Source: Allopusillimonas sp008369125 (GTDB lineage: Bacteria > Pseudomonadota > Gammaproteobacteria > Burkholderiales > Burkholderiaceae_B). Taken from it: 64,000 bases of DNA. The position numbers and the translations under genes are program-made. A model generated the notes under the pieces. It was not told the DNA's origin. It searched no databases and saw nothing but the letters and a program-made list of their open reading frames with translations. This document shows, one piece after another, positions 1-6,434 of this stretch (the stretch's first letter is position 1; each line of letters begins with the position of its first letter). The stretch covers positions 372,001 through 436,000 of the forward strand of contig NZ_VOAY01000004.1 of NCBI RefSeq assembly GCF_008369125.1. The letters are read 5' to 3'.

Positions 1-498
1 CGGCTCGTCGAGCAGCATTAGTCTGGGCTTTACCGCCAGTGCCCGCGCCAGCGCGACACGCTGCTTTTGCCCACCTGAGATTTCAGAGGGGTAACTGCCC
101 AGAATAGGCCCCAGTTCAAACGAATCAACCCACTGCTGCGCTGAGTCGGGCAAGGCGCGGCCACGCGGGTTGAACCACCCTTTGCTCAGGCCGAACACGA
201 TATTTTGGGCAACTGTCAGATGCGGAAACAGACCATAATCTTGCTGCAGATAGCCCAACCTACGCTGTTGCGGCGTCAGACAAACCCCCTTGGCCGAATC
301 AAACAGCACCGTATCATTGACCGAGATATGCCCGTGGTCGGGGCGCAGCAGACCCGCGATTGCATTAATGGTCAGTGACTTCCCCGCACCAGAAGGGCCA
401 AACAGCGCGATCCGTGTCGCTGAAGATTCAAGCTGCACGTTCAGTTCAAAATGACGGCTGCCTGCAGATAATTTGCGGTGAATATCCAGACGTATCAT
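1..498 (-). CDS. modC: Molybdate ABC transporter ATP-binding subunit ModC (partial)
   Basis: ATPase subunit that powers molybdate import through ModB on the cytoplasmic face of the inner membrane. Only the first 166 residues are in the window; the frame is open to base 1. Visible motifs are Walker A GPSGAGKS (residues 34-41), the ABC signature SGGQKQRVALARA, and the start of Walker B (LMLLDEP) at the edge. The ATG overlaps the modB stop as ATGA, so it is translationally coupled as the third gene of modABC. The C-terminal TOBE/Mop part expected of ModC would lie outside the window. Motifs plus operon position make the call firm. Confidence 0.93.
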   Translation of the reverse strand, partial: MIRLDIHRKLSAGSRHFELNVQLESSATRIALFGPSGAGKSLTINAIAGLLRPDHGHISVNDTVLFDSAKGVCLTPQQRRLGYLQQDYGLFPHLTVAQNIVFGLSKGWFNPRGRALPDSAQQWVDSFELGPILGSYPSEISGGQKQRVALARALAVKPRLMLLDEP

Positions 499-1184
499 CG
501 TCGCTTTCCTTGCAGGCCCATAATGCGATCGCGGCGCGGCACCAATGCACTGGCCACCCACAGCACCGTCACGCAGGTTATAGAGGTAACCAGCACCAGT
601 ACATTGGCCAGATTGTCATTGCCCGCCTGTACCGCCTCATAAATAGCGATAGACAGAGTTTGGGTACGGCCTGGAATACTGCCTGCAATCATGAGCGTTG
701 CGCCAAATTCGCCCAAGGCACGCGCGAAAGCGAGCAATACGCCTGCCACAATGCCGCGCAGGGCCAGCGGCAAGGATACGCGAAAGAAAATGGCCGGCCC
801 GCTCAGACCCAGCACGCGCGCCGCATTTTCGAGGGTGTGATCAACGTCTTCAAACGCTGCACGCGCTGCCTTGAGCACCATAGGAAAGGCCACCACGGTT
901 GCAGCCACGACAGCGCCCTGCCAGGTAAAGACAAGTTCAATCCCCAGCCCAGCCAGCCACTCTCCTAACCAACCGCGCCGGCCCAACAGTACCAGCAGGT
1001 AATAGCCGATAACCGTGGGCGGCAGAACCAGTGGCAGGGTGAGCAGTGAATCAACCATGTCGCACCAGCGTGAATTCCATCGCGATAGCCCATACGCAAT
1101 GGAAATACCGAGCAACATGGCACACAAGGTGGCCCAGCCAGCGACCTTAAGGGACAAAAATAACGGAACGCTCAGCTCGGCCAT
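495..1184 (-). CDS. modB: Molybdate ABC transporter permease ModB
   Basis: Inner-membrane channel of the molybdate/tungstate importer, 229 residues, the usual length for ModB. It has about five hydrophobic segments and the permease EAA-type loop near residues 155-175 (ARALGEFGATLMIAG), the contact with the ATPase. The segment PLVLPPTVIGYYLL near residues 50-65 is typical of ModB. It sits 7 nt after modA and overlaps modC by 4 nt, so the three genes form one operon. Expression is expected to follow the ModE-type operator upstream of modA. Confidence 0.95.
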   Translation of the reverse strand: MAELSVPLFLSLKVAGWATLCAMLLGISIAYGLSRWNSRWCDMVDSLLTLPLVLPPTVIGYYLLVLLGRRGWLGEWLAGLGIELVFTWQGAVVAATVVAFPMVLKAARAAFEDVDHTLENAARVLGLSGPAIFFRVSLPLALRGIVAGVLLAFARALGEFGATLMIAGSIPGRTQTLSIAIYEAVQAGNDNLANVLVLVTSITCVTVLWVASALVPRRDRIMGLQGKRR

Positions 1185-1191
1185 TTACTAC

Positions 1192-1947
1192 TCAGGGCTT
1201 GGAGAAACCGTATTTGGCGAGAGTTTGTTCACCCTGGGGGGAGAAAACAAAATCGACAAAGTCGCGGGCTTGTGGGTTGCTGCCATCACGCTTGACCAGG
1301 GCAATGGGGTACAAAACCGGAATGGGCGATTCTAGCTTTTGCACGACTTTTACCTTGTCAGGCATGATGGCGGCGTCGGTCGCAAATACAAAACCTGCGT
1401 CGACTTCACCACGCGCCACGTAGTCAAGCACCTGCCGTACGTTCTGGCCCAACACTTCGTGCTGCTTCAGGCTTTCCCAATGGCCTGACTTCTCAAGTGA
1501 TGCCTTGGTGTAACGCCCTACCGGAACGGTGGCGGGGTTGCCCAGCGCAATACGTGTCACCTTGTCGTTTTGCAGATCAGCGACTGACTTAATCCCGATA
1601 CGGTCATCAGCAGGCACGATCAGCACAACCTCATTACGCACAAAGTTGCGGCGCGTGCCTTCTACAATGCTTCCTGCTGCTACCGCCTTGTCCATGGCCT
1701 TCTGGTCTGCGGAGGCAAACACATCAATGGGGGCACCCTGGATCACCTGCTGGGCCAGCGTATCAGACCCCGCAAAGCTGTTCAGCACCTTGGTGCCTGC
1801 ATGCGCTTGCTGAAACTGCACACCCAGCTCGGTAAAGGCATTGGTCAGGCTGGCAGCTGCGGCAACAACCAGGTCATCGGCAGACGCTTGCGTCTGCCAA
1901 CCCAAGGCAACCAGGGCAGTCGCTGCCATCCATTTATTGAGCTTCAT
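1192..1947 (-). CDS. modA: Periplasmic molybdate-binding protein ModA
   Basis: Solute-binding protein delivering molybdate or tungstate to ModBC in the periplasm. It is 251 residues with a Sec signal peptide (basic MKLNKW start, hydrophobic core, cleavage likely after QASA near residue 23). The mature start DDLVVAAAASLTNAF carries the Ser/Thr pair that contacts the oxyanion in this family, and NSFAGSDTLAQQV is a second typical binding segment. A good Shine-Dalgarno (AAGGAAG) sits 6-8 nt before the ATG. First gene of modABC. The likely promoter is about 190 nt upstream, leaving a long leader that contains one copy of a dispersed repeat. Confidence 0.95.
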   Translation of the reverse strand: MKLNKWMAATALVALGWQTQASADDLVVAAAASLTNAFTELGVQFQQAHAGTKVLNSFAGSDTLAQQVIQGAPIDVFASADQKAMDKAVAAGSIVEGTRRNFVRNEVVLIVPADDRIGIKSVADLQNDKVTRIALGNPATVPVGRYTKASLEKSGHWESLKQHEVLGQNVRQVLDYVARGEVDAGFVFATDAAIMPDKVKVVQKLESPIPVLYPIALVKRDGSNPQARDFVDFVFSPQGEQTLAKYGFSKP

Positions 1948-2010
1948 GTAATCTTCCTTTTTCCGGGGAGGCGAGAATAGAATGTAGGGATGAGACCGTC
2001 GCTTAAGCAG

Positions 2011-2108
2011 GGTCTAATAAGTCGGTTTTCAGTTGAATCCGCTGTCGTAAACGATTGACTTTATTGAATCTGTTTTTTCGATCTCGCGCTTCTTCAGAGT
2101 TTCCTTAA
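2011..2108 (+). repeat. Dispersed ~98-bp non-coding repeat, copy 1
   Basis: This stretch aligns almost end to end with 63274-63372, about 80% identical by eye with one single-base indel. Both start GGTCT and end CTTAA/TCTAA. The best conserved cores are CCGCTGTCGTAAACGAT and TTTATTGAATCTG. No plausible reading frame runs through it. This copy lies between modA and its probable promoter, so it would be transcribed in the modA leader. Origin unknown; it could be a small mobile or regulatory repeat of this genome. Confidence 0.75.
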
Positions 2109-2142
2109 TGCGATTGATACGTTTATACATTTGATACGAACA

Positions 2143-2170
2143 CCCGTAATATATATACGTATATAGCGAT
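2143..2170 (-). promoter_or_regulatory. ModE-box-like operator of modABC
   Basis: Read on the minus strand this is ATCGCTATATA, six bases, then TATATTACGGG. The left arm matches the ModE (Mo-box) half-site as I recall it (ATCGCTATATA-N6-TATATAACGAT) at all 11 positions, the right arm at 8 of 11. It lies in the spacer and -10 of a candidate promoter reading toward modA, which is how a molybdate-loaded ModE repressor would act. No modE gene is in the window. Operator identity is inferred from motif and context. Confidence 0.7.
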
Positions 2171-2177
2171 ACGTCAA
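2148..2177 (-). promoter_or_regulatory. Candidate sigma-70 promoter for modABC
   Basis: Minus strand: -35 TTGACG (2172-2177), 18-bp spacer, -10 TATATT (2148-2153). The spacer and -10 are covered by the ModE-like box. Transcription would start near 2140, giving a modA leader of about 190 nt. Confidence 0.5.
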
Positions 2178-2218
2178 ACGGCGTGCGATAACATATTGAT
2201 CGTCGTCAAACCCTCTTC

Positions 2219-3139
2219 TTGTCACGCCGCGTGCCTCCTACACTCTTTACCCCCCCTGCCTCCATCGACCTATTCCTGGACGCTGTCTGGCTTGAAGACG
2301 GCCTTGCTGCCAACACCCTGGCCGCTTACCGTCGTGATCTGACTGCATTTGCACAGTGGTTGCACCAGCAGCAGGCAGGCTCTCTGGAACAGGCCGGCGC
2401 CAACGATATCCAGGCGTGGTTTGCCGCCCGCCACGCCAGCACCAAAGCCACAACGGCCAACCGAAGGCTGGCTTCGCTGAGGCGTTATTATCTTTGGGCG
2501 CTGCGTCATGGCCAGGTTACGCAAGACCCTTGCCTTACGCTGCACGCCGCCAAACAGGCGCCCAGATTTCCCAAAACACTCTCTGAGGGCCAGGTAGATG
2601 ATTTGCTTGAGGCGCCCGACACACGCAGCACCCTGGGGTTGCGTGACCGGGCCATGCTCGAAACCCTGTATGCCACCGGCTTGCGGGTTTCTGAGCTAGT
2701 AGGCCTCAACGTGCTTGATGTCAGCCTGACAGAAGGGGTGGTGAGGGTGACTATGGGCAAGGGCGGGAAAGATCGCCTCGTGCCCCTGGGTGAAGAAGCC
2801 CTGCATTGGATAAGCCTCTATCTGAATAACGCCCGCCCCGAATTGCTGGGGCGCAGGCAATGCGATGTTCTGTTCATTACAGCCCGCAGCTCAGGCATGA
2901 CGCGACAGGCTTTCTGGCTTATCGTAAAAAAATACGCTGCCCTGGCCAATATACAGGTGCCGCTGTCGCCCCATGTGTTGCGCCATGCCTTTGCCACGCA
3001 TCTGCTAAATCACGGCGCCGACCTGCGGGTCGTACAGATGTTGCTGGGCCATGCCGACATTTCAACCACCCAAATTTACACACATGTGGCCCGCGAACGG
3101 CTCAAGGCGCTGCATGCAAAACATCACCCCCGCGCTTGA
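2219..3139 (+). CDS. xerD: Site-specific tyrosine recombinase XerD
   Basis: Tyrosine recombinase that with XerC resolves chromosome dimers at dif during division. The 306 residues show an N-terminal core-binding domain (about 15-105) and a catalytic domain with all active residues: Arg156 (TGLRVSE), Lys181 (GKGGKDR), His252 and Arg255 (PHVLRHAFATHLL), His278 (LGHADIS) and nucleophile Tyr287 (TQIYTHV). The start is TTG; no ATG lies between it and the upstream in-frame stop, and GTG at 2231 is an alternative. XerD is preferred over XerC on the LGHADISTTQIYTH wording and the N-terminus, but the pair are close homologues. It shares its upstream region with divergent modA. Confidence 0.9.
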   Translation: MSRRVPPTLFTPPASIDLFLDAVWLEDGLAANTLAAYRRDLTAFAQWLHQQQAGSLEQAGANDIQAWFAARHASTKATTANRRLASLRRYYLWALRHGQVTQDPCLTLHAAKQAPRFPKTLSEGQVDDLLEAPDTRSTLGLRDRAMLETLYATGLRVSELVGLNVLDVSLTEGVVRVTMGKGGKDRLVPLGEEALHWISLYLNNARPELLGRRQCDVLFITARSSGMTRQAFWLIVKKYAALANIQVPLSPHVLRHAFATHLLNHGADLRVVQMLLGHADISTTQIYTHVARERLKALHAKHHPRA

Positions 3140-3150
3140 AGGCCAACGAC

Positions 3151-3645
3151 ATGAGCAAAGAAAAACACGTTTCCGAAACACCTGCCACGCAGTTGCTGAA
3201 AAAACACAAGATTGCGTTCACCGGCCATGCCTATGACTATGTGGATCATGGCGGTGCAGGCGAAGCGGCGCGTCAGTTGGGCCTTGACCCACACCAGGTG
3301 GGTAAGACACTCATCATGGAAGATGAAAACAGCAAGCCACTGATCGTGGTCATGCACGGCGATTGTGAGGTATCAACCAAAAATCTGGCGCGTCAGATCG
3401 GCGTCAAGCGCGTCGCACCCTGCTCAGTTGAGACCGCGCAAAAACATTCGGGATATTTGGTGGGTGGCACGTCGCCTTTTGCAACGCGCAAGAAGATGCC
3501 GGTATGGGTAGAGGCCGCGCTGCTGGATTACCCCGTGATCTATGTCAACGGAGGCCGGCGTGGCTACCTGATAGGCGTGGCGCCTGATGCACTGACGCAA
3601 TTGCTGGCCGCACAACCTGTGGAAGCAGGGCTGGCTAAGGCATAA
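3151..3645 (+). CDS. ybaK: YbaK/EbsC-family Cys-tRNA(Pro) deacylase
   Basis: Trans-editing enzyme that hydrolyses cysteine mischarged on tRNA-Pro by prolyl-tRNA synthetase. The product is 164 residues, the family size, with the YbaK core: an N-terminal ATQLLKKHKIAF segment, the conserved lysine in VGKTLI, the VMHGD strand, and the C-terminal GTSPFATRKKMPV and YVNGGRRGYLIG motifs around the substrate pocket. The ATG is 11 nt after the xerD stop with GAAGG as ribosome site, so the two are likely co-transcribed. Longer in-frame extensions into xerD are not credible. Confidence 0.9.
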   Translation: MSKEKHVSETPATQLLKKHKIAFTGHAYDYVDHGGAGEAARQLGLDPHQVGKTLIMEDENSKPLIVVMHGDCEVSTKNLARQIGVKRVAPCSVETAQKHSGYLVGGTSPFATRKKMPVWVEAALLDYPVIYVNGGRRGYLIGVAPDALTQLLAAQPVEAGLAKA

Positions 3646-3961
3646 CGCACGCTATGGCGATGACAGCGACTGGGGCCGGAGGCTGGGCTCGGGCTGGGGC
3701 TCTGGCTCTGGCTGGGGCTGGGGCTCTGGCTCTCTGGCTCTCTGGCTCTCTGGCTCTCTGGCTCTCTGGCTCTCTGGGTCTCTGGGGCCGGGACTGGGGT
3801 TTTGATGCCGGGGTTCTGAGGCTGGAACAGAGTCAGCCGCACCGGCCCCATCCTGATCATCAGGTGCACCGCAATGCCAAAAAAACAAAATGGCGCTCGG
3901 GAACATGACAACCTCAAAACCACGGAAGTCTTGTCCCGGCGCCATCACGCTGAGTTAAGCC
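3646..3961. other. Gene-free stretch with low-complexity DNA
   Basis: Lies between the convergent ybaK and the small lipoprotein gene. It holds the CT/GG-rich microsatellite described separately. Open frames crossing it are repeats of Glu-Ser-Gln-Arg or Ala-Leu-Trp-Ser and are not credible proteins. No terminator with a T-run was seen. Confidence 0.6.
3686..3783 (+). repeat. Octamer microsatellite (GGCTCTCT)n with degenerate lead-in
   Basis: Six exact tandem GGCTCTCT units span 3728-3775, followed by one unit with a single change (GGGTCTCT). The preceding 40 bases are degenerate six-base relatives (GGCTCT, GGGGCT). An 8-bp unit would shift frame when it slips, but no convincing gene spans it. 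Confidence 0.9.
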
Positions 3962-4090
3962 CTATTTGTCGGCGGCTTTCTGAATGCTTTCGCCACCGCG
4001 CTCGATATCCTTACCAGCACCGCTAATTGTATTGCAGCCCGCAATAACAACGGACGCCCCCAGCAGCAACAAAACAATCGCTTTTTTCAT
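3962..4090 (-). CDS. Entericidin-type small lipoprotein
   Basis: A 42-residue protein. It has a lysine start (MKK), a leucine-rich core and a lipobox IAGC with the lipidated Cys at residue 19, so it should be a membrane-anchored lipoprotein. The mature part (NTISGAGKDIERGGESIQKA) matches the entericidin A/B family pattern of a short amphipathic helix with GxGKD-x-GE. A strong Shine-Dalgarno (AAAGGAGT) sits 6-8 nt before the ATG. Entericidins are known as a bacteriolytic/antidote pair in enterobacteria; here there is one gene, and in betaproteobacteria such singletons are usually stress-associated with no proven role. Confidence 0.88.
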   Translation of the reverse strand: MKKAIVLLLLGASVVIAGCNTISGAGKDIERGGESIQKAADK

Positions 4091-4123
4091 TTTTTAACTC
4101 CTTTACATACCTTGCAGATAAGG

Positions 4124-4145
4124 AAAACCGGGCTTAAACACCCGG
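4124..4145 (-). terminator. Weak terminator- or attenuator-like hairpin
   Basis: Minus strand CCGGG, 8-nt loop, CCCGG, then TTTT. The stem is only 5 bp. Its position between a candidate promoter and the entericidin-type gene allows a leader attenuator as well as a terminator for tRNA read-through. Confidence 0.3.
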
Positions 4146-4164
4146 AGCATTGACTGCCGTCACG

Positions 4165-4194
4165 ATCATACGCTGTAGTTTGGTAATTGATCAA
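4165..4194 (-). promoter_or_regulatory. Candidate promoter of the entericidin-type gene
   Basis: Minus strand -35 TTGATC (4189-4194), 18-bp spacer, -10 TATGAT (4165-4170). The start would be about 68 nt before the ATG. Confidence 0.4.
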
Positions 4195-4425
4195 CAACAA
4201 GGTTTTATAGGAAAGGGAAAACGCCAGCACGGGTCGCGTATCGCGCATGAGTTCGCTGTCTTGAAGACAGTGATCTATGGTCTCAGGCTTCGGGTGCCAG
4301 GTATCTGGTGCGGTGCTCGCAGGCAGATGCAGCCACTGGTGCCTCAAGTACAGGGCGCGAGGCGGCTACGGCTTTATTATGGGGGGAACGCTAATGGAGA
4401 TACAAACAGACTGACAGAATAGGCT

Positions 4426-4500
4426 TGGCGTCCCCGGCAGGAATCGAACCTGCAATCTTCCCTTAGGAGGGGAAAGTTATATCCATTTAACTACAGGGAC
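4426..4500 (-). tRNA. tRNA-Arg (anticodon CCT), CCA encoded
   Basis: The minus strand folds as a cloverleaf: acceptor GTCCCTG pairs with CGGGGAC (one G-U), D-arm TAGTTAAATGGATATAAC, anticodon stem with loop CTCCTAA giving anticodon CCT, T-arm CAGG-TTCGAAT-CCTG, discriminator G and encoded CCA. D-arm and loop closely match the E. coli Arg-CCT tRNA as I recall it. It reads the rare AGG codon. This tRNA is a frequent integration target of genomic islands. Confidence 0.95.
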
Positions 4501-4571
4501 GCAATTATCGGTGAGTAGATGCACAGCTACATAGGCGTGTAGAAACGCCAAGCCGAGCACACCGGGCTAGC

Positions 4572-4601
4572 ATTATAAAGCAATGTTGCCGCGAGCCCGA
4601 A
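4572..4601 (-). promoter_or_regulatory. Promoter of tRNA-Arg(CCT)
   Basis: Minus strand has a perfect -10 TATAAT (4572-4577) with -35 TTCGGG 18 bp upstream. The GC-rich discriminator (GCTAGCCCGG) is typical of stable-RNA promoters. Start expected about 60 nt before the mature tRNA 5' end. Confidence 0.6.
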
Positions 4602-4691
4602 TGCGGCATTAACCACAGCAACATGTTCAACGACAATTAACTTGACACGTCGGCCAAGATAGTTGACCCGCGACAGCAACAGTCATATATG

Positions 4692-4719
4692 AAACAACAA
4701 ACAACAAACAACAAACAAC
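4692..4719 (+). repeat. Heptamer microsatellite (AAACAAC)4
   Basis: Four exact tandem copies of AAACAAC, followed by ACACAC. Non-coding. Confidence 0.9.
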
Positions 4720-4939
4720 ACACTACTTGGAACTCGCCATATCCGACCACCATGGCACCCGCCGATTTACGTTGGCAACGCGACGCAATTCCAGACGGCA
4801 CGGCACGGCAACTGGTAGCCTGATTACGCCAGCTACTTGTGCAACACGCCATAGAAGGACCACCTGGGTATCGAAGGCCTGGCCAAACTATCGGCTAATC
4901 AAGTTCAGACCCTGACGCACGGATCAGGCAATTAACTCA

Positions 4940-6430
4940 TCAGTGGATGGAGGCATACATGATCTCCTCTTCAGTCACGTTCGTATTGGTGAACTCTTCT
5001 ACGATACGCCCCTGACGCGACACTAATATGCGATCAGATAGCATCATGATTTCGGGCAGGTAAGAAGAAATCACGACAACGGCCAGACCTTGGTCAGCAA
5101 GGCCACGAATGATCTCGTGGATCTCGGCAACGGCACCTACATCCACGCCGCGCGTAGGCTCGTCGAAGATGACCAACTCGGGGTTCTGAACCAAAGATTT
5201 GGCAATAACGACTTTTTGCTGATTGCCACCTGATAACTCAATGACTTTGGCATTTTCGGTTACTGCACGCACATTCAGCTTTTGCCTCCAATGTGAACCT
5301 GTGGCTTTTTCTTCAGAACGCCGCATCACCTGGCGCTTTCCCCGCAGTTTTGCAAGCAAGCCCGCATAGATATTGCGCGAAATAGTCATGGTTTCAAAAA
5401 AACCATCAACCTTTCGGTCTTCGGTAATGTAGGCAATACCAGCAGCAACTGCAGGTGCTGGCACCCGGTAGCGTATAGGCTTGTCTTTGAATAGAATTTT
5501 GCCTCCGTGGGTATAGTCGCGCTTGAGCACCCCCGCCACCACCTTGAATGTTTCGGTACGACCCGACCCGATAAGACCAAACACACCCGTGATCTGGCCG
5601 GCAAAAACCGAAAATGACGTATTGCGTACCATAGTCCCCATGCGCAGATTCTGTACGCTAAGCACCCGCTCTCCTGCCTTACGCAACGTCGTCTTCTGAC
5701 CATACAGCGTGCTGGCCAGGTCACGACCAACCATGGCGTGCACAATACTGTCACGATTAAACTTTACGGTCTCGTCAGTCACAATATGCTTGCCATCCCG
5801 CATCACGGTGATTCTGTCCGACAGCTCCAGCGCTTCTTCCAACGCGTGGGAAATAAAAATAATAGAGACACCCCGGGCTTTCAGATTACGTATCAAGTCA
5901 AAGAAATATTTTTTCTCTTCTGGTGTAAGCGTGGCCGTGGGCTCATCAAAAATAATGACGCGTGCATCGTGCAGCACGGCACGGGCAATCTCAACCATTT
6001 GCTTTTGGGCAGCGCCAAGATTGGCCACCATGAGGGTTGGGTCTACATTAAAGTTAAGTGACTGCAGTAACTGCTGTGCAGCAATATAAATAGCCCGCAA
6101 GCGATTAACGAATTTCTCTTTGCCCAGAAACAGATTTTGACCTACCGTCATGGTGGGTACCAGGCTGGTCTCCTGAAACACCATGGCCACGCCGGCCGAC
6201 AAGGCCTCGACGGGGTTGCGAAACGACACAGGTTTGCCATCGATCTTCATCTCGCCTGAGCTAAGGTCGACCACCCCCGCCATGACTTTGGTCAGTGTCG
6301 ATTTGCCTGCACCGTTTTCGCCGCATAGCGCATGGATTTCCCCTTTCATGAGCGTGAAGTCGACCTGTTCTATGGCCGGAACGCCCCCATACCGCTTGGT
6401 CGCCTGATGAAGTTCCAATATCGGTGTCAT
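4940..6430 (-). CDS. Sugar-type ABC transporter ATP-binding protein (two ABC domains)
   Basis: Cytoplasmic ATPase of an RbsA/MglA-type importer, 496 residues, with two fused ABC domains. The first has Walker A GENGAGKST (37-45) and Walker B VIIFDEPTATLT, but its signature reads LGAAQKQ where the family usually has LSxAxxQ. The second has the degenerate Walker A (GLIGSGRTE) normal for this family, a canonical LSGGNQQK and Walker B LVIFDEPTRGVD. The ATG at 6430 was chosen because it lies 4 nt after the upstream propeller stop; a longer frame overlaps that gene. Last gene of the operon; it must serve both permeases. The substrate is not evident from sequence. Confidence 0.9.
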   Translation of the reverse strand: MTPILELHQATKRYGGVPAIEQVDFTLMKGEIHALCGENGAGKSTLTKVMAGVVDLSSGEMKIDGKPVSFRNPVEALSAGVAMVFQETSLVPTMTVGQNLFLGKEKFVNRLRAIYIAAQQLLQSLNFNVDPTLMVANLGAAQKQMVEIARAVLHDARVIIFDEPTATLTPEEKKYFFDLIRNLKARGVSIIFISHALEEALELSDRITVMRDGKHIVTDETVKFNRDSIVHAMVGRDLASTLYGQKTTLRKAGERVLSVQNLRMGTMVRNTSFSVFAGQITGVFGLIGSGRTETFKVVAGVLKRDYTHGGKILFKDKPIRYRVPAPAVAAGIAYITEDRKVDGFFETMTISRNIYAGLLAKLRGKRQVMRRSEEKATGSHWRQKLNVRAVTENAKVIELSGGNQQKVVIAKSLVQNPELVIFDEPTRGVDVGAVAEIHEIIRGLADQGLAVVVISSYLPEIMMLSDRILVSRQGRIVEEFTNTNVTEEEIMYASIH

Positions 6431-6434
6431 GGTG

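Larger units (their letters stand above)
4091..4425. other. Upstream region of the entericidin-type gene
   Basis: No credible coding sequence. It contains the ribosome site of the small lipoprotein gene, a weak CCGGG/CCCGG hairpin followed on the minus strand by TTTT (4124-4145), and a candidate promoter at 4165-4194. The rest, toward the tRNA, shows nothing recognisable. Confidence 0.55.
4501..4939. other. Gene-poor stretch with decayed coding remnant
   Basis: Holds the tRNA promoter, a 7-bp microsatellite and, at about 4750-4930 on the plus strand, a protein-like but broken frame (APADLRWQRDAIPDG..., two stops, and a shift into EGLAKLSANQVQTLTHGSG before a TAA). The remnant was not recognised. 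No intact gene seen. Confidence 0.45.

Noticed and set aside
1948..2142. Molybdenum-cofactor riboswitch in the long modA leader
   Set aside because: I could not see the stem pattern of the known Moco RNA motif; most of the leader is the dispersed repeat. A covariance-model search would settle it.
2219..3139. Phage or integron integrase next to repeats
   Set aside because: Length, motif wording and housekeeping context fit XerD; no phage genes or attachment sites adjoin it.
3686..3783. Phase-variable gene controlled by the octamer tract
   Set aside because: No credible gene spans or immediately follows the tract on either strand.
3564..3948. Leftward frames of 98 and 119 codons rich in Pro/Glu/Ser/Gln/Arg
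   Set aside because: They are translations of the octamer microsatellite in two frames, partly overlapping the YbaK-type gene, with no ribosome site.
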